Assembly (NCBI GenBank): GCA_943325255.2
Contig: CALPOS020000013.1
Span: forward strand, 1 to 20,050
DNA: 20,050 nt
Origin: Sphingobacterium thalpophilum
Lineage (GTDB): Bacteria > Bacteroidota > Bacteroidia > Flavobacteriales > Flavobacteriaceae
Direction of reading: 5' to 3'
The position numbers and the translations under genes were made by a program. Every line of letters starts with the position of its first letter. The stretch's first letter is position 1. The notes under the pieces are model-generated. The model searched no databases. It saw only the letters and a list, made by a program, of their open reading frames with translations, and was not told where the DNA came from. This document shows, piece by piece, positions 15,861 through 20,050 of this stretch.

Positions 15861-16823
15861 TTATTTCGAAAAATTAACTTCATCAGAAACTTTATACTGC
15901 TCTTCATTGTTCTTTGTTCGTAAAATAATCTCGCCTAAAAAACCCGCTAAAAACAATTGTGTTCCTATGATCATCGTGGTTAATGCAATATAAAATAAAG
16001 GATTGTCAGTGACCAAGATGGTTTCTAAACCTGCGTATAGTTTGATTAATTTCAAAGTAATGATCAACGTCGTTGATAGGAAACCAATAACAAACATCAA
16101 AACACCTAGTGCGCCAAATAAGTGCATCGGTCTTTTTCCAAACCGTGATAAGAACCAAATGGTAATCAAATCTAAAAACCCATTGATAAATCGATCCATT
16201 CCGAATTTGGTCTCGCCGTATTTACGGGCTTGGTGCTTGACCACCTTTTCGCCAATTTTAGAAAACCCAGCGTTCTTAGCTAAAACAGGAATGTAACGAT
16301 GCATTTCTCCCGAAACTTCGATATTTTTCACCACCGCTTTTTTGTAGGCTTTGAGTCCACAATTGAAATCATTCAACTGCACTCCAGAGGTTTGTCTCGC
16401 CGCCCAATTAAACAATTTCGAAGGCAAGTTTTTGGACACCACCGAATCGTATCGTTTTTTCTTCCAACCAGAAACGAGGTCAAATCCGCCTTTGACAATC
16501 ATTTCATGCAACTCCGGAATTTCTTCCGGATTGTCCTGCAAATCCGCGTCCATAGTGATAATGACATCACCTTGTGCTTTGGCAAAGCCAGCATGCAACG
16601 CCTGCGACTTACCAAAGTTTTTTAAGAAACGAATGCCTTTTATATTTGGATTTTCACTTGATAACTTTTCAATAATAGACCACGACTTGTCTGTGCTTCC
16701 GTCATCAATAAATAACACTTCATAAGTGTAATTATTTGATTTCATAACGGTTACAATCCAATTGTGAAGTTCTTGCAGGGATTCTTCTTCGTTGAGAAGC
16801 GGAATAACGATGGATAAATTCAT
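15861..16823 (-). CDS. Family 2 glycosyltransferase, DPM1/GtrB-like
   Basis: A 320-residue membrane glycosyltransferase that probably transfers a sugar from a nucleotide donor to polyprenyl phosphate on the cytoplasmic face. The GT-A domain covers about 1-230 with SIVIPLLNEEESL at the N-terminus, the donor-site FIDDGSTD (38-45) and the DxD-type DADLQD (92-97). Two membrane helices follow (about 237-261 and 277-302), as in GtrB/DPM1-like enzymes. The start lies 4 bp after the DUF4199 stop, so the two are cotranscribed. Donor and acceptor are not predictable from sequence. Confidence 0.9.
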   Translation of the reverse strand: MNLSIVIPLLNEEESLQELHNWIVTVMKSNNYTYEVLFIDDGSTDKSWSIIEKLSSENPNIKGIRFLKNFGKSQALHAGFAKAQGDVIITMDADLQDNPEEIPELHEMIVKGGFDLVSGWKKKRYDSVVSKNLPSKLFNWAARQTSGVQLNDFNCGLKAYKKAVVKNIEVSGEMHRYIPVLAKNAGFSKIGEKVVKHQARKYGETKFGMDRFINGFLDLITIWFLSRFGKRPMHLFGALGVLMFVIGFLSTTLIITLKLIKLYAGLETILVTDNPLFYIALTTMIIGTQLFLAGFLGEIILRTKNNEEQYKVSDEVNFSK

Positions 16824-16827
16824 TAAT

Positions 16828-17355
16828 TTAGATACTTTGTGGACGCTCTCTTCGGATGATTAATGCAGTAATTAAACCAATGATACTGTAAATAATAATA
16901 TTAAATGCAAATCCTTTTAATTGTCCTACAACTCCAAATGAGTCTGTTTTTTGCATTTCTTTTATGATTGCATTAATATCTGCTGGTTTTGTACCAAATT
17001 TTTCCATCATTCCAGTCGTCATTTTGATTACATTATCTGTTATTATTTGTTTCGCTTCGGGATCGATGACGTTAAATAGTAAAACCGAAAACACAGTGGA
17101 AATAGATAATCCAACCAAAACCGTAACTAAGAAACTGGTAAAGGTTTCTTTAAAAGTCAGGAAACCGCCTTTGTTTTTCTTCGCTTGTATAGCTGAAAAC
17201 GCTCCAAATATTATGATAATCGCCATGCTAAGCAGTCCATACCAAGAAGCTGTAAATAAAGAAATATCGAGTACATAGACCAATGTTGTTGTCACTACAA
17301 CAAATAATCCTAAATACAATCCGTATCTCGCTGCGTTTTTTCTTAATTCTTCCAT
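16828..17355 (-). CDS. DUF4199 domain membrane protein
   Basis: A 175-residue integral membrane protein with four predicted helices (about 10-30, 36-56, 72-95 and 148-168) and a short charged loop (about 98-145). The sequence and its place directly before a family 2 glycosyltransferase match Bacteroidota DUF4199 proteins, whose function is unknown. It may assist the adjacent transferase. A -7 box (TATATTTG) lies on the minus strand at 17389-17382, 27 bp before the ATG, so this gene starts the operon. Confidence 0.85.
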   Translation of the reverse strand: MEELRKNAARYGLYLGLFVVVTTTLVYVLDISLFTASWYGLLSMAIIIIFGAFSAIQAKKNKGGFLTFKETFTSFLVTVLVGLSISTVFSVLLFNVIDPEAKQIITDNVIKMTTGMMEKFGTKPADINAIIKEMQKTDSFGVVGQLKGFAFNIIIYSIIGLITALIIRRERPQSI

Positions 17356-17381
17356 TTGTAATTGAATTAGCGTTTAAGCTA

Positions 17382-17389
17382 CAAATATA
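17382..17389 (-). promoter_or_regulatory. -7 box of DUF4199-glycosyltransferase operon
   Basis: On the minus strand TATATTTG matches TAnnTTTG, at a suitable distance from the start at 17355. No matching -33 TTG was found. Confidence 0.55.
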
Positions 17390-17454
17390 ACAATTCCCAA
17401 TTTACAGACTATAAAATATGTTTCAGATATTCATTTAAAAAAAGCAAATAAACA

Positions 17455-17484
17455 TTTGATTTTTAAAAAATAAGTGTAAATTTG
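17455..17484 (+). promoter_or_regulatory. Promoter of rpmE2
   Basis: TTTG (17455-17458), an 18-bp spacer and TAAATTTG (17477-17484) match the Bacteroidota promoter pattern closely. The transcript would have a leader of about 95 nt. Confidence 0.75.
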
Positions 17485-17510
17485 CACACTCAAAAATAAT
17501 ATAGTAAAAA

Positions 17511-17564
17511 GTTATAAGGGGTTTATACCTTTTCAACAGAGAAGCCGCAAAACAAGCTTATAAC
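17511..17564 (+). promoter_or_regulatory. Candidate structured leader of rpmE2
   Basis: GTTATAAG (17511-17518) and CTTATAAC (17557-17564) form a perfect 8-bp stem around a 38-nt loop in the leader. A second, competing pairing AAGG/CCTT sits inside. Many bacteria use leader RNAs to let L31 control its own synthesis; this is a candidate of that kind, inferred from position and pairing only. Confidence 0.45.
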
Positions 17565-17587
17565 CATTAAGAAAAATAAAATTTACC

Positions 17588-17839
17588 ATGAAAAAAGGAA
17601 TTCACCCAGAAAATTACAGATTAGTTGCTTTCAAAGACATGTCGAATGACGAAGTTTTTATCACTAAATCTACTGCTGAAACAAGAGAAACAATCACACA
17701 CGAAGGCGTTGAATATCCTGTCGTGAAAATGGAGATTTCAAGAACTTCTCACCCTTTTTATACTGGTAAATCTAAACTTATTGATACTGCAGGTCGTATC
17801 GATAAATTCAAAACTAAATACGCTAAACACGGTAAATAA
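17588..17839 (+). CDS. rpmE2: 50S ribosomal protein L31 type B
   Basis: An 83-residue bridge protein of the large ribosomal subunit. The opening MKKGIHPENYRLVAF and the block SRTSHPFYTGKSKLIDTAGR (about 50-69) are typical of L31. It has no cysteines, so it is the zinc-free type B form, which is longer than type A. It is monocistronic, with a strong promoter, a structured leader and a terminator. The start is preceded by an A-rich stretch without Shine-Dalgarno, normal for the phylum. Confidence 0.96.
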   Translation: MKKGIHPENYRLVAFKDMSNDEVFITKSTAETRETITHEGVEYPVVKMEISRTSHPFYTGKSKLIDTAGRIDKFKTKYAKHGK

Positions 17840-17864
17840 TAATTGCTGCGTTTCAAATATCTTA

Positions 17865-17894
17865 AAACCTTTCAATTTATTGAAAGGTTTTTTT
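17865..17894 (+). terminator. Rho-independent terminator of rpmE2
   Basis: AAACCTTTCAAT pairs with ATTGAAAGGTTT (12 bp, TT loop) and a T run follows. Confidence 0.88.
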
Positions 17895-17910
17895 ATTTAT
17901 CAGAACTTTG

Positions 17911-17918
17911 TACATTTG
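17911..17918 (+). promoter_or_regulatory. -7 box before GlmU-like gene
   Basis: TACATTTG matches TAnnTTTG. A transcript from here would have a leader of about 60 nt that includes the 8-bp tandem repeat. No -33 TTG was found at standard spacing. Confidence 0.5.
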
Positions 17919-17947
17919 AAAATGTGTTTTGGAAGTGACTATCAATC

Positions 17948-17977
17948 TAAACTCCTAAACTCCTAAACTCCTAAACT
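17948..17977 (+). repeat. 8-bp tandem repeat just before GlmU-like start
   Basis: Three full units of TAAACTCC and a partial fourth, ending 6 bp before the ATG at 17984. Because it sits in the leader next to the start codon, changes in copy number would alter translation-start context rather than reading frame. Confidence 0.9.
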
Positions 17978-17983
17978 TTCATA

Positions 17984-19156
17984 ATGAACTACATACTATT
18001 TGACGGAACCGTTCGAAATGCGTTATTGCCATTTACTTTCACGCGTCCCGTGGCTGATATCCGAATCGGAATTTTGACTATTCGAGAAAAATGGGAAAAA
18101 CATTTAGGAACCACCACAACGACGCTCACCGAAGAATATCTTTCTGAAAAATATCCGATGGTGGAAATGGAGGAAAATGTCATGATCAATGCGTCTTTCT
18201 TGCCCAATGATATTTTATCGGAAATGGTCAAAAACCTCGAGCCCAATCAAGCGATTTTTAAAGGAGAGGAAGTCATTGCTTTTTACACGCAAGACACCCA
18301 AGAGGAAGTTGATTTTGACACCTATGAAATTATAGAATACCAAAACGATTGTCTTTTTGTCGCCAATCCGTGGGATATTTTCTCCAAGAACGACGCGGCG
18401 CTGCGCGAAGATTTCGAATTGCTGACCGAAGACCGCAAATCACAACCCATTCCAAAAAGCGTCAATGTGATTGCGCCAGAAAATATTTTCATAGAAGAAG
18501 GCGCGAAGTTAGAATTTGTAACTCTTAATGCGTCCTCTGGTCCAATATATATAGGAAGGAATTCCGAGATTATGGAAGGTTCTGTCATTCGCGGGCCTTT
18601 TGCACTATGCGAAGAAGCGCAAGTCAAGTTGGCAACTAAAGTCTATGGCGCCACCACTGTTGGTCCGCATTGCCGTATTGGAGGAGAAGTCAATAATTCC
18701 GTATTGTTCGGCTACTCTAATAAAGGACACGACGGTTTCTTAGGCAACTCAGTTTTGGGCGAGTGGTGCAACATTGGCGCCGACAGCAATAATTCGAATC
18801 TCAAGAACAACTACGAAGAAGTCAAATTGTGGAGTTATGAAACTGAGAGTTTCGCCAAAACCGGATTGCAGTTTTGTGGCTTAATGATGGGCGATCACAG
18901 CAAATGTGGCATCAACACCATGTTTAATACCGGAACGGTCGTGGGCGTGAGTACCAATATTTTTGGCGCTGGGTTTCCTCGCAATTTTGTACCGAGTTTT
19001 TCTTGGGGTGGCGCTGCTGGATTTTCGACTTACATCACCAAAAAAGCTTTTGAAACTGCAAGGATTGTGATGTCGCGCCGTCATGTGGAATTTGATGAAA
19101 AAGAATCACGCATATTAGAGCACGTTTTCGAATTGACGAAAAAATACCGAGGATAA
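17984..19156 (+). CDS. GlmU-like putative sugar nucleotidyltransferase
   Basis: A 390-residue protein of the Bacteroidota GlmU-like group. The N-terminal part (about 1-150), with LFDGTVRNALLPFTFTRP, is a nucleotidyltransferase-like domain that lacks the canonical GxGTRMxPxxxPK signature. The C-terminal part (about 165-350) is a left-handed beta helix of hexapeptide repeats, with IYIGRNSEI and a GlmU-like block KGHDGFLGNSVLGEW followed by NIGAD. It probably makes or acetylates a nucleotide sugar for envelope polymers; UDP-GlcNAc synthesis cannot be confirmed because the usual donor loop is missing. It has its own -7 box and a downstream hairpin terminator. Confidence 0.82.
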   Translation: MNYILFDGTVRNALLPFTFTRPVADIRIGILTIREKWEKHLGTTTTTLTEEYLSEKYPMVEMEENVMINASFLPNDILSEMVKNLEPNQAIFKGEEVIAFYTQDTQEEVDFDTYEIIEYQNDCLFVANPWDIFSKNDAALREDFELLTEDRKSQPIPKSVNVIAPENIFIEEGAKLEFVTLNASSGPIYIGRNSEIMEGSVIRGPFALCEEAQVKLATKVYGATTVGPHCRIGGEVNNSVLFGYSNKGHDGFLGNSVLGEWCNIGADSNNSNLKNNYEEVKLWSYETESFAKTGLQFCGLMMGDHSKCGINTMFNTGTVVGVSTNIFGAGFPRNFVPSFSWGGAAGFSTYITKKAFETARIVMSRRHVEFDEKESRILEHVFELTKKYRG

Positions 19157-19186
19157 TTAATAGTTAATAATGAATAAATAATAATG

Positions 19187-19216
19187 ACCACAATTGTGCT
19201 GCAGTTGTGGTTTTTT
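19187..19216 (+). terminator. Rho-independent terminator
   Basis: ACCACAA (19187-19193) pairs with TTGTGGT (19205-19211) and a T run follows. It ends the GlmU-like gene. Confidence 0.8.
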
Positions 19217-19219
19217 ATT

Positions 19220-19301
19220 GGAAGCTATTCCTGCTGTTCGCTATATCTTTTGCGTCAAAAGGATGCCGCAAAAGGATGCCGCTGCCATCAGGGCTAGGGC
19301 A
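19220..19301 (-). repeat. Dispersed intergenic element, copy A2
   Basis: Shares the 15-nt block 19230-19244 and the 23-nt block 19279-19301 exactly with copy A1. Its centre is short and holds a perfect 13-bp tandem duplication of AAAAGGATGCCGC (19257-19269 and 19270-19282). ATCTTTTG and CAAAAGGAT can form the hairpin arms. It begins a few bases after the terminator of the GlmU-like gene. Confidence 0.78.
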
Positions 19302-19385
19302 GTTGAGTGGTCATGAAATTATAATCTATTGACAGCGAGTTCTTAAAAAACAAGAAGGCTGTTTTTTCTAATCGATTTTTGTGTG

Positions 19386-19393
19386 TACTTTTG
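19386..19393 (+). promoter_or_regulatory. -7 box of mtaB
   Basis: TACTTTTG followed by C matches TAnnTTTG. The ATG of mtaB is about 208 bp downstream, so the leader would be long and would include the repeat element at 19431-19588. Confidence 0.5.
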
Positions 19394-19430
19394 CAGTCCG
19401 TTTTTGAGGATTAATTTCTTTCTCTACGGG

Positions 19431-19588
19431 ATCCGCGATAGGGATAGCAGTGGAAATCTTTTTTTGTTTGACGAGAAACCCCTCGTACCTCGACTGCGCT
19501 CAGTGTGACAAGCTCTGCGCTCAGTGTGACAAAACAAAAAAAATTGGAACGTATAGCCCGACCCGTTTTTTTCGACGGGGATCGCCCA
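19431..19588 (+). repeat. Dispersed element B in mtaB leader
   Basis: Left end GATAGCAGTGGAAATC (about 19444-19459), then a T run. The variable centre has a 5-bp hairpin (ACGAG 19471-19475 / CTCGT 19482-19486) and two copies of CTGCGCTCAGTGTGACAA with a 21-bp period (19494-19511, 19515-19532). An A run follows, then the right end GTATAGCCCGACCC (about 19551-19564). A CCCGT/ACGGG hairpin (19562-19566, 19575-19579) closes it. The left end resembles the reverse complement of the A-element end (GATGGCAGCGGCATC), so A and B may be one family. Confidence 0.6.
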
Positions 19589-19601
19589 GAAAAATTAAAC
19601 T

Positions 19602-20050
19602 ATGAATACCAAAAAGAAAGTCGCTTTTTATACGCTGGGTTGTAAACTGAATTTTTCAGAGACGTCTACTATTGCTAGAAATTTTCAAGAGGAAGGTTTT
19701 GAACGCGTTGATTTTGAGGAAGTGGCGGATATTTATGTCATCAACACTTGTTCGGTGACGGATAATGCTGACAAGCAGTTTAAGCAAGTGGTGAAGAAAG
19801 CCATGAAGCTCAACGACAAAGCTTTTGTAGCGGCGGTGGGTTGTTATGCGCAATTGAAACCTGAAGAATTGGCTGCGGTTGATGGTGTGGATTTGGTGTT
19901 GGGCGCGACGGAAAAATTTAAAATTACCGATTATATCAACGACTTGTCTAAAAATGATTTTGGTGAAGTGCATTCTTGCGAGATTGCCGAAGCTGATTTT
20001 TATGTTGGCAGTTACTCCATCGGTGATCGAACGCGTGCTTTTTTGAAAGT
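19602..20050 (+). CDS. mtaB: tRNA t6A37 methylthiotransferase MtaB, 5' part
   Basis: A radical-SAM enzyme that adds a methylthio group to t6A at tRNA position 37, improving decoding of ANN codons. Only the first 149 codons are in the window; the gene continues beyond it. The visible part is the N-terminal MTTase domain with the three cysteines that hold the auxiliary Fe-S cluster: C14 (YTLGCKLN), C50 (INTCSVT) and C81 (VGCYAQ). The radical-SAM CxxxCxxC and TRAM domains would lie downstream. TLGCKLN and NTCSVTDNA favour MtaB over MiaB or RimO. The start follows an A-rich stretch. Confidence 0.9.
   Translation, partial: MNTKKKVAFYTLGCKLNFSETSTIARNFQEEGFERVDFEEVADIYVINTCSVTDNADKQFKQVVKKAMKLNDKAFVAAVGCYAQLKPEELAAVDGVDLVLGATEKFKITDYINDLSKNDFGEVHSCEIAEADFYVGSYSIGDRTRAFLK

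Noticed and set aside
16299..16725. Plus-strand open frames opposite the glycosyltransferase
   Set aside because: They are antisense to conserved GT-A motifs and have unlikely composition.
19656..19973. Minus-strand open frame of 105 codons near the window end
   Set aside because: It lies opposite the conserved cysteine-bearing part of mtaB and has no recognisable features of its own.

Overview
The window looks like chromosomal DNA of a member of the Bacteroidota, most probably Flavobacterium or a close relative (family Flavobacteriaceae). The evidence is AT-rich DNA, A-rich start regions without Shine-Dalgarno sites, repeated -7 boxes of the Bacteroidota form TAnnTTTG, and typical gene families: a TonB-dependent receptor with a carboxypeptidase-like N-terminal domain, DUF4199, a GlmU-like nucleotidyltransferase, L31 type B and stand-alone RNase Y. 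No species can be named from sequence alone.

Layout. 1-1715: a non-coding lead-in, then two outer-membrane beta-barrel genes with nearly identical promoters, leaders and signal peptides. 1791-3298: the recombinase xerD and a single-domain response regulator (+). 3346-5740 (-): a coiled-coil gene, zapA, a 6S-like RNA and rny. 5931-10849 (+): an M23 peptidase, a TonB-dependent receptor and an EF-hand lipoprotein. 10857-15126 (-): a phosphohexomutase, an MsbA-like ABC exporter and a DUF2971 protein, tightly packed. 15312-17355 (-): DUF4199, a DPM1/GtrB-like glycosyltransferase and an ORF6N-domain gene. 17588-20050 (+): rpmE2 with a structured leader, a GlmU-like gene preceded by an 8-bp tandem repeat, and the 5' part of mtaB.

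Most genes are housekeeping or envelope functions: division (zapA, xerD), RNA turnover (rny), cell-wall cutting, outer-membrane transport, lipid or glycan handling, ribosome and tRNA modification. No prophage, CRISPR array, insertion sequence, tRNA or rRNA was recognised.

The unexpected signals are between genes. (1) The ORF6N gene has a near-perfect palindrome just before its start and a related 33-nt palindrome inside its own coding sequence, which suggests self-recognition or autoregulation. (2) Three dispersed, hairpin-forming intergenic elements (15191-15299, 19220-19301, 19431-19588) share end sequences. Two of them carry the same small CGACTGCGCTC-containing module in the same place and orientation, so they look like mosaics; one lies in the mtaB leader. 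(3) A 6S-like RNA lies between zapA and rny. (4) The rpmE2 leader can fold into a stem and may be an L31 autoregulatory element.
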